Notes: a model not told the origin generated them from the sequence alone. 42,402 nucleotides of DNA from an uncultured Bacteroides sp. (GCA_902472795.1 CABROZ010000004.1:1-42402), one strand, 5' to 3'. Shown: positions 33,355 through 41,691, counted from the stretch's first letter. Numbers and translations are program-made.

Positions 33355-34179
33355 TTATTGTTGTTCTGATTCCCATACTTTGTCGTAGAAGTCGTTGCAG
33401 GCATCGGCGAAGTTGTCAGGCATCTGATAGTCCAGTATTAACTTACCGGCCTGGCGTGCGTATTGCAATACTTCTTCGTTGACGTGTTCGCTCTGCTGGA
33501 TGACGCCATCCGAATAGTCGATAGCCAATTTGCAAAGCGTAGCATAGTCTATCGGATTCTTCAGGTGGGCAACATCTTTTTTAGCGATGCCTTTCAGCAG
33601 CAACTTGTTGGGGAAGTCGGGATGAAAAGGTTGCTTGAATTCGTTCTCGTAGAGTGAAAAGACTACTTTGGAGTTTCGGAAAGAAGGTTCGTCCTTGTAG
33701 GCCTTCTTGATGTATAGCGGTGCCAAGGCAGTCAGCCAGCCGTGACAGTGGATAATGTCCGGACACCAGCGCAATTTCTTTACGGTTTCCAATACGCCGC
33801 GCGCATAGAATATGGTGCGTGCATCGTTGTCTTCGTATTCGTTTCCGTTTTCGTCGGTAATCTGCAAGCGATTCTGGAAATAATCATCATTGTCAATGAA
33901 ATAGACCTGCATACGGGCAGCCTGGATAGAAGCCACCTTGATGATAAGCGGATGGTCCGTGTCATCGATGATCAGATTCATGCCCGAAAGGCGTATCACC
34001 TCGTGCAGCTGGTTTCGGCGTTCGTTGATATTTCCCCATTTAGGCATGAATGTTCGTATTTCTCTGCCTCGTTCCTGAATGGCTTGCGGTAAGTGTCTGC
34101 CTACGAGAGACATTTCAGTCTCTGAGACGTATGGAGTGATTTCTTGTGTTATAAATAAAACCTTGTTAGCCTTTGTCAT
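33355..34179 (-). CDS. Half-length glycogen/starch-synthase-like protein (GT5 N-terminal domain only)
   Basis: A 274-residue cytoplasmic protein matching only the N-terminal Rossmann domain of GT5 glycogen synthases (usually about 470-480 residues). KVLFITQEITPYVSE and PDIIHCHGWLTALAPLY are clear family segments. The donor-binding KxGGL loop, expected near residue 20, is replaced by SETEMSLVG, and the whole C-terminal domain with the Lys/Glu catalytic motifs is missing. No frameshift remnant of the second half follows: the DUF4270 gene begins 24 nt downstream. A non-catalytic partner or glucan-sensing role is inferred. ATG at 34179 is chosen over the extension to 34239, which crosses the -7 box TATCTTTG at 34208-34215. 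Confidence 0.82.
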   Translation of the reverse strand: MTKANKVLFITQEITPYVSETEMSLVGRHLPQAIQERGREIRTFMPKWGNINERRNQLHEVIRLSGMNLIIDDTDHPLIIKVASIQAARMQVYFIDNDDYFQNRLQITDENGNEYEDNDARTIFYARGVLETVKKLRWCPDIIHCHGWLTALAPLYIKKAYKDEPSFRNSKVVFSLYENEFKQPFHPDFPNKLLLKGIAKKDVAHLKNPIDYATLCKLAIDYSDGVIQQSEHVNEEVLQYARQAGKLILDYQMPDNFADACNDFYDKVWESEQQ

Positions 34180-34207
34180 AATAATAACAATGTTCTCGAT
34201 TATTGTG

Positions 34208-34215
34208 CAAAGATA
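34208..34215 (-). promoter_or_regulatory. -7 box of the GT5-like gene
   Basis: TATCTTTG on the minus strand, 28 nt upstream of the chosen ATG at 34179. It decides against the upstream in-frame start at 34239. Confidence 0.45.
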
Positions 34216-34428
34216 CAAAAAAATCGGGCAATCGGGCATAATAACCAGTCCTATTATTCCTTATGTTTTGTTAACTGGTTGTATATCAGTAATAATTTCG
34301 GAACCTTCTGAGGGCGAAAAGCGATTGATTTTTGCATAAATTTCAGATATTTCTTCTTTATGTGCCAAATAATGGTTTATTTTGCACCGTTTTAGCGAAC
34401 AACTAAGTTATTTATATAACCAAATAAA

Positions 34429-35274
34429 ATGGAAATAGTACATACTATCAAGGACTTGCAGGCTGCTTTGGCAGCCCTGAGAGCCCAGGGTAAAACGGTT
34501 GGACTGGTGCCTACGATGGGTGCCTTGCATGCCGGTCATGCTTCGCTGGTGAAGCGTTGTGTTGCCGAGAACGATGCAGCCGTAGTGAGTGTTTTTGTTA
34601 ATCCCACGCAGTTTAACGACAAGAACGACCTGGCAAAGTATCCGCGTACGTTGGATGCCGATTGCCGTCTGCTGGAGCAGTGTGGCGCAGCCTTTGCCTT
34701 CGCTCCCTCTGTAGAAGAGATGTATCCCGAACCTGATACGCGTCAGTTCAGCTTTGCACCGTTAGATACGGTGATGGAGGGTAAGTATCGTCCGGGGCAC
34801 TTCAACGGCGTTTGCCAGATTGTGAGCAAGCTGTTCGAGGCCGTGAAGCCCGACCGTGCTTATTTTGGAGAGAAGGACTTTCAGCAGTTGGCCATCATCC
34901 GCGAGATGGTGCGTCAGTTGAAGTTCCCGCTGCAGATTGTGGGATGTCCCATTGTCCGCGAAGAAGACGGCTTGGCTCTGAGCAGCCGTAACGCACGCCT
35001 TTCGGCCGAAGAACGTCAGCAGGCATTAAAGATTTCGCAGACGTTGTTTGCCAGCCGCGATTACGCCAAGTCGCATACGGTGGCCGAAACGCAGAAGTTT
35101 GTGGAGGATGCCATTGAAGCCGCTCCCGGTCTGCGTCTGGAATACTTCGAGCTGGTGGACGGAAACACGCTGCAGAAGATTGCCAACTGGGAAGATACGT
35201 CGTATGCGGTAGGCTGTATCACCGTGTTCTGCGGCGAGGTTCGTTTGATTGACAACATCAAGTATAAGGAGTAA
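34429..35274 (+). CDS. panC: Pantothenate synthetase
   Basis: A 281-residue cytoplasmic enzyme joining pantoate and beta-alanine with ATP. The HxGH nucleotidylyltransferase motif is in PTMGALHAGHASL (His34, His37), followed by VSVFVNPTQFNDKNDLAKYPR, RPGHFNGVCQIVSKLF, AYFGEKDFQQL and the flexible loop ALSSRNARLS. Length is normal. It forms an operon with panD, 34 nt downstream, which supplies the beta-alanine. The 249-nt gap to the divergent GT5-like start holds no other gene. Confidence 0.96.
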   Translation: MEIVHTIKDLQAALAALRAQGKTVGLVPTMGALHAGHASLVKRCVAENDAAVVSVFVNPTQFNDKNDLAKYPRTLDADCRLLEQCGAAFAFAPSVEEMYPEPDTRQFSFAPLDTVMEGKYRPGHFNGVCQIVSKLFEAVKPDRAYFGEKDFQQLAIIREMVRQLKFPLQIVGCPIVREEDGLALSSRNARLSAEERQQALKISQTLFASRDYAKSHTVAETQKFVEDAIEAAPGLRLEYFELVDGNTLQKIANWEDTSYAVGCITVFCGEVRLIDNIKYKE

Positions 35275-35308
35275 GTTCAATATCAAAATATAAAAAAGGA
35301 ATAGTCGT

Positions 35309-35662
35309 ATGATGATTGAAGTGCTGAAATCGAAAATACACTGTGCACGTGTTACGGAAGCCAACCTGAACTACATGGGAAGTATTACGATTGACGAAGA
35401 CCTGATGGATGCCGCCAACATGATTGCCGGTGAGAAGGTTTACATTGCCGACAACAACAACGGAGAGCGTTTTGAAACCTACATTATCAAAGGCGAGCGC
35501 GGCTCGGGCAAGATTTGTCTGAACGGTGCTGCCGCCCGCAAGGTGCAACCCGACGACATTGTCATTATCATGTCGTATGCGCTGATGGACTTTGAAGAGG
35601 CCAAGACGTTCAAACCGACGGTCATTTTCCCCGATCCGCAGACCAACAGCATTGTGAAATAA
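35309..35662 (+). CDS. panD: Aspartate 1-decarboxylase
   Basis: A 117-residue pyruvoyl enzyme making beta-alanine from aspartate. The self-cleavage site Gly24-Ser25 in NYMGSITID is intact and lies at the same position as in the E. coli enzyme when the first of two adjacent ATGs is used. KSKIHCARVT and NGAAARKVQPDDIVIIMSY are the other family blocks. Cleavage at Ser25 would generate the pyruvoyl group. Followed by a long GC-rich hairpin. Confidence 0.96.
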   Translation: MMIEVLKSKIHCARVTEANLNYMGSITIDEDLMDAANMIAGEKVYIADNNNGERFETYIIKGERGSGKICLNGAAARKVQPDDIVIIMSYALMDFEEAKTFKPTVIFPDPQTNSIVK

Positions 35663-35692
35663 GTCTGTCCTCAGCCGAGGTTGACGAACAAT

Positions 35693-35758
35693 ATCCTGAA
35701 GCCCCGTCGCAGGAAAGGTGCAGCAACCTGCCTGCCGACGGGGCTTCTTGTGTCAGGA
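35693..35758 (+). terminator. Long stable hairpin after panD
   Basis: GAAGCCCCGTCG (35698-35709) pairs with CGACGGGGCTTC (35736-35747); ATCCTGA and TCAGGAT extend the stem past a 5-nt bulge, and the loop folds again (CAGGAAAGGT / ACCTGCCTG). There is no T-run, so it may be a terminator or an mRNA-stabilising 3' structure. Confidence 0.6.
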
Positions 35759-35764
35759 TGGCTG

Positions 35765-35874
35765 GGGTTTCCTCCCGAAACTCGTGGCGTTTCACTTCGC
35801 AACCCGTGGGGTTTTGCTTCTAAAGTCGAGGGGTTTTGCTTCGCAACCCGTGGGGTTTTGGTTGAAGACTCCCG
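35765..35874. repeat. Tandem array C: five 22-bp units
   Basis: Five adjacent 22-bp units (35765-35786, 35787-35808, 35809-35830, 35831-35852, 35853-35874) close to GGGTTTTGCTTCGCAACCCGTG. The unit contains the dyad TTGCTTCGCAA and GGGTT...AACCC. Located between panD and the terminator of the NfnAB-like gene; with the two hairpins it fills the 373-nt gap 35663-36035. Confidence 0.9.
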
Positions 35875-35911
35875 GGGGGGATTCCGGGACCAGGGGGCGG
35901 CTTGGGGAGAA

Positions 35912-35988
35912 GGCAAAGAAAAGTCCCTTCTGCCTTCCGTGTTTCTCTTTCGGCCGGAAGGAGAAGCTGCGGAGAGGCAGAAGGGACT
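35912..35988 (-). terminator. Terminator of the NfnAB-like gene
   Basis: AGTCCCTTCTGCCT (35922-35935) pairs with AGGCAGAAGGGACT (35975-35988); TCCG/CGGA extends it past one bulge. On the minus strand it runs into TTTTCTTTG, a usable T tract, 48 nt after the stop codon. Confidence 0.75.
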
Positions 35989-36035
35989 GTCGTTATGTGC
36001 TTCGGCTGCCCGAAGCCTGTTGGCTGTGCGAGGTA

Positions 36036-38390
36036 TTACTCTTGCAGGTTGGCGTGCATGGCGGCAGCTGCGCGTCGGCCGTCGCCCATGGCCAGAATGA
36101 CGGTAGCTCCGCCGCGTACGATGTCACCACCGGCATAGATGGTCGGGATGGACGACTGCATGTTTTCGTTGACGGCGATGGTGTTCTTACGGCCCAGTTC
36201 CAGACCCTTTACCGATTTGGGCACGATGGGGTTGGGCGATACGCCTACGGCAACGACGGCCATATCGATGTCCAGTGTTACCGTCGCTCCGGGGATGGGT
36301 ACCGGACTGCGTCGGCCGCTGGCATCGGGTTCGCCCAGTTCCATCTTCTGCAGCACTACTTGTTTCACGGCGCCTTTCTCGTCGGCAATGTATTCGATGG
36401 GGTTGTGCAGCGTGAGGAATTCGATGCCTTCCTCCTTGGCGTGCTTCACTTCTTCCAGTCGGGCAGGCATTTCGGCTTCACTGCGGCGATAGACGATAAA
36501 CACCTTTTCGGCTCCTAAGCGTTTGGCGGTGCGGCACGAGTCCATGGCCGTATTTCCGCCGCCCACTACCATCACACGTTTGGCGGGGTTCAGCGGGGTA
36601 TCCGTATCGGGATTGGAGGCGTCCATCAGGTTGACACGGGTCAGGTATTCGTTGCTCGACATGATGTTGACGCTGTTTTCGCCCGGTATGCCCATGAAGT
36701 TGGGCAGTCCGGCTCCCGAAGCGATGAATACGCCTTTGTAACCTTCCTTCTGCAGTTCTTCCACACTTTCGGTCTTGCCGATGATGCAGTCCTTCACAAA
36801 CTTGACGCCCATCTTCTCAAGATTGTTGATTTCAACGTCCACTATCTTGTTGGGCAAGCGGAATTCGGGAATACCATATTTCAGCACACCGCCAATTTCG
36901 TGCAGGGCTTCGAACACGGTGACGTCGTAACCATACTTCACCATATCGCTGGCAAAGCTCAATCCGGCAGGACCCGATCCGACAACAGCCACTTTCATTC
37001 CGTTCTTCGGTGCCAGTTCGGGCAGGACGATGTTGCCGCTTTCGCGCTCGTAGTCGGCCACGAAGCGTTCCAAGTTGCCGATGGCTACAGCCGGTTCGTT
37101 CATCTTCAGGTGGATGCACTGGCTCTCGCACTGCTTCTCTTGCGGGCACACGCGGCCGCAGATAGCAGGCAGCGACGAAGTATGCTTCAGCACGCGGGCT
37201 GCTTCGAGGAAGGCGCCGCGCTCCACGTTCTTGATGAACGACGGGATGTTGATGCTGACGGGGCAGCCTTGCATACAGGTCGGGTTGGCGCAGTCAAGGC
37301 AGCGTTTGGCTTCGGTCATGGCCTGCTCTTTGGTATAGCCGGTGTTAACTTCTTCCGTGCGGGTCGTGGCACGATAAACAGGGTCGAGCTCGTTCATCGG
37401 ACAACGGGGAATGGCAGTGCGTTCCTTCGGCTTCATGCTTTTGCGCAGGGCTTCGCGCCACGGTGCTTTGCGGTCGAGGAGTTCTTCCATCGACGCCTGG
37501 GCCTGCGAAGCTTTGTCGTGCGAAGCCGATGTATCCGACTGCGTGTTTTCCTGGGGAGCCGCATGGCAGACGGAAGCGGCCAGGTGGCTCATTTCCTCGC
37601 GTTCAACAGTCTTGAACGAGCCCATGCGCTTGAACATTTCGTCCCAGTCCACTAAGTGGCCGTCGAATTCGGGACCGTCCACGCAGACGAACTTCGTCTT
37701 TCCGCCCACGGTGATGCGGCAGGCACCGCACATGCCCGTACCGTCCACCATGATGGTGTTCAGCGATACGTCGGTCGGAATGTTGTATTTCTGGGTCAGC
37801 AGACAGCAGAATTTCATCATGATGGCAGGGCCGATGGCGAAACATTTGTCCACCTTCTCGCGCTTGATGACACTTTCGATGCCTTCGGTCACCAGGCCTT
37901 TGTTGCCATACGAGCCGTCGTCGGTCATGATGATGACCTCGTCGGACGAGCGGCGCACCTGTTCCTCCAGGATGATCAGGTCTTTGCTGCGTCCGGCCAG
38001 CACGGAGATGACGCGGTTGCCAGCTTCCTTCAGGGCCTGGATGATGGGCAACATGGGGGCTACTCCTACACCGCCTCCGGCGCAGACTACGGTGCCGAAG
38101 TTCTCGATGTGCGTGGCTTGTCCCAGCGGTCCTACTACGTCGAGGATGTAGTCGCCTTCGTTCAGTTGGCAAAGCTTGGTGGACGATAGTCCGACTTCCT
38201 GCACCACCAGCGTGATGGTGCCCTTTTGTATATCGGCGCCGGCTATGGTCAGTGGCATGCGTTCGCCTTTGGCGTCAACACGCACGATGACAAAGTGTCC
38301 GGCTTTGCGGGAACGGGCAATGAGCGGCGCTTCCACTTCGAACTTGAACACTTTCTCTGAAAACTGTTCTTTGCTGATAATTTTATTCAT
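36036..38390 (-). CDS. Fused NfnA-NfnB-like protein: ferredoxin-NADP reductase subunit / glutamate-synthase-type flavoprotein
   Basis: A 784-residue cytoplasmic oxidoreductase. Residues 1 to about 275 match PyrK/NfnA-type reductase: FAD-binding domain, AGGGVGVAPMLPI nucleotide site, and a 2Fe-2S segment VDGTGMCGAC...FVC with Asp216, Cys221, Cys224 and Cys236. Residues about 300-784 match glutamate synthase small subunit/NfnB: 4Fe-4S motifs CLDCANPTCMQGCP and CGRVCPQEKQCESQC, FAD site VVGSGPAGLSFA, NADPH site VVGGGNTAMDSCR and YAGGDIVRGG. Databases often call such fusions dihydroorotate dehydrogenase B NAD-binding subunit/glutamate synthase. No pyrD or gltB is adjacent, so an NfnAB-like NADH/NADPH/ferredoxin transhydrogenase is more likely. 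The ATG at 38390 follows the promoter; the reading frame back to 38474 covers it. Confidence 0.86.
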   Translation of the reverse strand: MNKIISKEQFSEKVFKFEVEAPLIARSRKAGHFVIVRVDAKGERMPLTIAGADIQKGTITLVVQEVGLSSTKLCQLNEGDYILDVVGPLGQATHIENFGTVVCAGGGVGVAPMLPIIQALKEAGNRVISVLAGRSKDLIILEEQVRRSSDEVIIMTDDGSYGNKGLVTEGIESVIKREKVDKCFAIGPAIMMKFCCLLTQKYNIPTDVSLNTIMVDGTGMCGACRITVGGKTKFVCVDGPEFDGHLVDWDEMFKRMGSFKTVEREEMSHLAASVCHAAPQENTQSDTSASHDKASQAQASMEELLDRKAPWREALRKSMKPKERTAIPRCPMNELDPVYRATTRTEEVNTGYTKEQAMTEAKRCLDCANPTCMQGCPVSINIPSFIKNVERGAFLEAARVLKHTSSLPAICGRVCPQEKQCESQCIHLKMNEPAVAIGNLERFVADYERESGNIVLPELAPKNGMKVAVVGSGPAGLSFASDMVKYGYDVTVFEALHEIGGVLKYGIPEFRLPNKIVDVEINNLEKMGVKFVKDCIIGKTESVEELQKEGYKGVFIASGAGLPNFMGIPGENSVNIMSSNEYLTRVNLMDASNPDTDTPLNPAKRVMVVGGGNTAMDSCRTAKRLGAEKVFIVYRRSEAEMPARLEEVKHAKEEGIEFLTLHNPIEYIADEKGAVKQVVLQKMELGEPDASGRRSPVPIPGATVTLDIDMAVVAVGVSPNPIVPKSVKGLELGRKNTIAVNENMQSSIPTIYAGGDIVRGGATVILAMGDGRRAAAAMHANLQE

Positions 38391-38445
38391 TTTCTTATTT
38401 TTTGTTGGTATTATTACGTAATCTCTGTCAGATTGATAGATTTCA

Positions 38446-38475
38446 CAAAGATACGGCTTATTTGTTAATATCAAA
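38446..38475 (-). promoter_or_regulatory. Promoter of the NfnAB-like gene
   Basis: On the minus strand TTTG (38475-38472) and TATCTTTG (38453-38446) are separated by 18 nt. It lies 55 nt upstream of the ATG at 38390 and decides against the longer reading frame. Confidence 0.65.
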
Positions 38476-38525
38476 GAAAGAAAGGCGAGAAAGTTGGGGG
38501 AAGGGGAGGGGGAGCTAAGGAATTC

Positions 38526-38610
38526 AGGAGTTAAGAAGTTAAGGAGTTAAGCCAATACCTTAGTGTGCAAAAACGGGCATTTGACTTAACTCCTTAACTT
38601 CTTAACTCCT
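38526..38610. repeat. 26-bp perfect inverted repeat built of octamers
   Basis: Arms at 38526-38551 and 38585-38610 are exact reverse complements with a 33-nt loop. Each arm is made of TTAACTCC/TTAACTTC octamers, with one additional copy after the right arm. It lies 22 nt past the stop of the sugar permease gene on the minus strand and may terminate it, though no T-run follows. Confidence 0.8.
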
Positions 38611-38631
38611 TAACTCCTGATTACCGAGCTC

Positions 38632-39843
38632 TTACTTCGTCCGGATTTTGTAACCCGAGATGCTGTAATAGAGGATGAACAGGAAGCAGGGCAGGCAGAG
38701 CCAGTAGGCCTGTTGGGGACTGGTGACATCTTTCAGCCAGCCGTACAGGGTGGGAATGACGGCTCCGCCGAACATGGCCATGATGAGCAGCGACGAGCCG
38801 GCTTTGGTGAACTTGCCTAAGTCGGCCATGGCAAGCGGCCACAGGGCAGGCCACATCAGCGAGCATCCCAGTGCCATGAACGAGATGAAGTAGATGGAGA
38901 TGTCTTGCGGCGTCAGTGCAACAAGCAGCGAACCGGCGATGGCCAGAATGGAACATATCTTCAGGGCAGCAGCCTGGCTGATGTATTTAGGTATGAAAAT
39001 GATGCCGCAGATGTAGCCGATGACGATGCCGATGGGCGCAATCCACGCATAGTTGGCAGCACCCGGCAGGCCAAGCGAGTTGGCATAATCGACAAGCGTG
39101 CCCAACGAGACGGTCTCAACACCTACATACAGGAACAGGGCCAGACAGCCCAGCAACAGGTGCGGGAACTGGAATACGGAAGTCTTGCCCGAATCATAGC
39201 TGGAGGCTTCGGAAGCGTTGTCGTTCTCGTCTTCGCCTTCGGCTTTCACTTCGGGCAGGGGAGCGAAGAAGGCCATGATGCCCAGTACGATGAAGGCGCA
39301 GATGATGATGACGAACGGTTTGTTCAGGTCTTCAATGCCAATAAGGTGTACGTCCTTGCCCAGCAGCCACACGATGAAGATGGACGGGATGGGCCAGGCC
39401 AGCTTGTTGCAGATGCCCATGATGCTGATGCGTTTGGCGGCACTTTCCAGCGGGCCAAGGATGGTGATGTAGGGGTTGACGGAGGCTTGCAGGTAAGCAT
39501 TGGCGGCTCCGCTGATGAACGATGCCAGCAGGAAGAGGCTGAAGCTCTTGTAGTCGGCCGACAGGATAAACAGGTAGAAGGCCACGGCAAAGATGATGAA
39601 CGACAGGGCCATGGTGCGCTTGTAGCCGATGGCTTTGATAGTCAGCCCGGCGGGATAGCCGAAGATAAGGAAAGGGATGAACGTAGCAGCAATAATCAGG
39701 TACGAAGCTGCGTTCGAGATGCCCAGCGAACCTTGCAGAACAGGCACAAGCAGCGAGTTGATGCCCAGCGCGAAGCCAATGGCAAAGAACATGATGCCGA
39801 CGAATGTCAGCGGCAATGCGAAGCTTTTGTTTTTTGCATTCAT
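38632..39843 (-). CDS. FucP/GluP-type sugar:H+ MFS permease (FHS family)
   Basis: A 403-residue inner-membrane permease with about 12 helices. The first helix FVGIMFFAIGFALGINSLLVPVL, the second with FIPFLIFGYPAGLTIKAIGYKRTM, and ASFISGAANAYLQASVNPYITILGP are typical of the fucose/glucose/galactose H+ symporter family. A hydrophilic acidic loop (KAEGEDENDNASEASS) separates the two six-helix halves. No sugar catabolic gene is adjacent, so the substrate (L-fucose, glucose or galactose) cannot be set from context. Confidence 0.88.
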   Translation of the reverse strand: MNAKNKSFALPLTFVGIMFFAIGFALGINSLLVPVLQGSLGISNAASYLIIAATFIPFLIFGYPAGLTIKAIGYKRTMALSFIIFAVAFYLFILSADYKSFSLFLLASFISGAANAYLQASVNPYITILGPLESAAKRISIMGICNKLAWPIPSIFIVWLLGKDVHLIGIEDLNKPFVIIICAFIVLGIMAFFAPLPEVKAEGEDENDNASEASSYDSGKTSVFQFPHLLLGCLALFLYVGVETVSLGTLVDYANSLGLPGAANYAWIAPIGIVIGYICGIIFIPKYISQAAALKICSILAIAGSLLVALTPQDISIYFISFMALGCSLMWPALWPLAMADLGKFTKAGSSLLIMAMFGGAVIPTLYGWLKDVTSPQQAYWLCLPCFLFILYYSISGYKIRTK

Positions 39844-39904
39844 AATGGAAGAGATTGATAAGGATTAGAACTTAATAAATGATGTCTGTATGAAGGAATG
39901 TGAT

Positions 39905-39977
39905 AAAGGCTTGTACGGGCGCTTCCTCTGGTCGATTGTATTCTTGCGACAAGCGGAAACAGCCGGTACAAGCCTTT
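39905..39977 (-). terminator. Hairpin between serS and the sugar permease gene
   Basis: AAAGGCTTGTAC (39905-39916) pairs with GTACAAGCCTTT (39966-39977), extended by GCTTCC/GGAAAC-type matches. It follows serS on the minus strand. The T-run (AGCCTTTTTT) is on the plus strand, so minus-strand termination is probable but not classic. Confidence 0.65.
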
Positions 39978-40006
39978 TTTATGTTGATGACGGACTGTAC
40001 ACAGGG

Positions 40007-41281
40007 TTAGTCTATCATGTCGAAACCGCAGTAGGGAACCAATGCCTTGGGGATACGGATGCCTTCGGGCGTCTGGTTGTTCTCCAGCAAGGCAGCCACG
40101 ATGCGCGGCAGGGCCAGGGCGGAACCGTTCAGCGTGTGGCACAGTTCGGTCTTCTTGTCGGCTGTGCGGTAACGGCATTTCAGGCGGTTGGCCTGGTAAG
40201 TGTCGAAGTTGGATACGGAGCTGACTTCCAGCCAACGCTTCTGGGCTTCGCTATATACTTCGAAGTCGTAGCAGATGGCAGCCGTGAAGCTCATGTCGCC
40301 ACCACAGAGGCGCAGGATGCGGTAGGGCAGTTCCAGTTTCTGGAGCAGGCCTTCTACGTGGTCCAGCATTTCCTGATGGCTTTGCTTGCTGTGCTCGGGC
40401 GTGTCGATGCGCACCAGTTCCACCTTCGAGAATTCGTGCAGACGGTTCAGTCCGCGCACGTCCTTGCCGTAGGAACCGGCTTCGCGGCGGAAGCATTCGG
40501 TGTAGGCGCAGTTCTTGATGGGGAGCTGTTTCTCGTCGAGGATGACGTCGCGATAGATGTTCGTTACGGGTACTTCGGCTGTCGGGATGAGGTAGAGGTC
40601 ATCTACTTCGCAGTGGTACATCTGCCCTTCCTTGTCGGGCAGCTGACCTGTGCCGTAACCCGAAGCGGCGTTCACCACCGTTGGAGGCATGACTTCGGTA
40701 TATCCCGAAGCACGTGCTTCGTCCAGGAAGAAGTTGATGAGGGCACGTTGCAGGCGTGCGCCTTTTCCTTTATAGACGGGGAAGCCGGCACCGGTGATCT
40801 TGACGCCCAGGTCGAAGTCGATGATGTCGTACTTTTTGGCCAGTTCCCAGTGGGGCAGGGCGTCCTTGGGCAGTTCGGTTTCCATGCCGCCCATCTTTAC
40901 TACGAGGTTGTCCTCGGCGGTAGCGCCTTCGGGCACTTCTTCGTAGGGCACGTTGGGGATGGTGTAGAGCAGCTGTTGCAGGTCGTGGGCTGCCTGATCC
41001 ATGTCGGCCTGAAGGGTTTTGTTGGTTTCCTTCAGTTCGCCTACGCGTGCCTTGGCTGTTTCGGCTTCGTCTTTCTTGCCTTCTTTCATCAGTTGTCCGA
41101 TGGACTTGGAGAGTGAGTTGACTTCGGCGAGGTTGTTATCTAATACAGCTTGTGTACTTTTACGTTTGTTGTTGTAGGCCAGCACTTGCTCGATGGCTTC
41201 TTTGGCATTCTTGAAGTGCTTCTTTTCCAGTCCGCGGATCACCGCGTCTGTGTTTTCAGTGATTTGTTTAATGGTAAGCAT
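40007..41281 (-). CDS. serS: Seryl-tRNA synthetase
   Basis: A 424-residue class II synthetase charging tRNA-Ser. The N-terminal long coiled coil (about 25-105) that grips the tRNA is rich in charged heptads; motif 2 is FRREAGSYGKDVRGLNRLHEFSKVE (from Phe264), and motif 3 is NGSALALPRIVAALLENNQ with GIRIPKALVPYCG at the C terminus. TAEVPVTN is the serine-binding TxE motif. Normal length, single copy. A minus-strand -7 box TATCTTTG lies at 41322-41329. Confidence 0.97.
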   Translation of the reverse strand: MLTIKQITENTDAVIRGLEKKHFKNAKEAIEQVLAYNNKRKSTQAVLDNNLAEVNSLSKSIGQLMKEGKKDEAETAKARVGELKETNKTLQADMDQAAHDLQQLLYTIPNVPYEEVPEGATAEDNLVVKMGGMETELPKDALPHWELAKKYDIIDFDLGVKITGAGFPVYKGKGARLQRALINFFLDEARASGYTEVMPPTVVNAASGYGTGQLPDKEGQMYHCEVDDLYLIPTAEVPVTNIYRDVILDEKQLPIKNCAYTECFRREAGSYGKDVRGLNRLHEFSKVELVRIDTPEHSKQSHQEMLDHVEGLLQKLELPYRILRLCGGDMSFTAAICYDFEVYSEAQKRWLEVSSVSNFDTYQANRLKCRYRTADKKTELCHTLNGSALALPRIVAALLENNQTPEGIRIPKALVPYCGFDMID

Positions 41282-41321
41282 ATCTTGAATCTGTTTTTAT
41301 GATAATCTCGATTTATGCTCG

Positions 41322-41329
41322 CAAAGATA
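41322..41329 (-). promoter_or_regulatory. -7 box of serS
   Basis: TATCTTTG on the minus strand, 40 nt before the ATG. It is separated from rpmA by the terminator at 41362-41400, so serS is transcribed independently. Confidence 0.45.
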
Positions 41330-41361
41330 GGGAAAAAACAAATAGGGTGTAGTCTTTCGCA

Positions 41362-41400
41362 TAAAAAGAAAGAGGATAAGCTTTTACGGCCTATCCTCTT
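41362..41400 (-). terminator. Rho-independent terminator of rplU-rpmA
   Basis: AAGAGGATA (41370-41378) pairs with TATCCTCTT (41392-41400); on the minus strand the stem is followed by TCTTTTTAT. Confidence 0.8.
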
Positions 41401-41421
41401 CGTCTTTATTTCGGATGCTTT

Positions 41422-41691
41422 TTATGCTTCTGCGTTTTCGGCAGGAATTACAGAAACATAGCGTCTGTCTTCTCTACCTACTTTGAACTGTACTGTTCCA
41501 TCTACCAAGGCGTACAGAGTGTGATCGCTACCCATACCGATGTTGTTTCCCGGATGGAATTCTGTACCTCTCTGACGAACGATGATGTTGCCTGCCTTGC
41601 AAGCCTCGCCACCGAATATCTTAACGCCTAATCTCTTACTTGCTGATTCGCGGCCGTTCTTAGAACTACCAACACCTTTTTTATGTGCCAT
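41422..41691 (-). CDS. rpmA: 50S ribosomal protein L27
   Basis: An 89-residue ribosomal protein. It starts MAHKKGVGSSKNGRESASKRLG, the universal L27 N terminus that reaches the peptidyl-transferase centre, with no cleavable extension as seen in Firmicutes. GNIIVRQRGTEFHPG is the other signature. It follows rplU after 23 nt in the usual rplU-rpmA operon. Confidence 0.98.
   Translation of the reverse strand: MAHKKGVGSSKNGRESASKRLGVKIFGGEACKAGNIIVRQRGTEFHPGNNIGMGSDHTLYALVDGTVQFKVGREDRRYVSVIPAENAEA

Noticed and set aside
36900..37655. 251-codon frame antisense to the NfnAB-like gene
   Set aside because: Shadow frame of the iron-sulfur region; no motif of its own.
38905..39858. 317-codon frame antisense to the sugar permease gene
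   Set aside because: The translated product is rich in Asp, Gln, Glu and Gly with no domain pattern; the sense strand gives a well-formed 12-helix permease.
39890..41116. Long open frame of 408 codons antisense to serS
   Set aside because: It mirrors serS codon for codon, has no family motif, and serS is complete with all its motifs. Long antisense frames are common opposite GC-biased genes in this genome.
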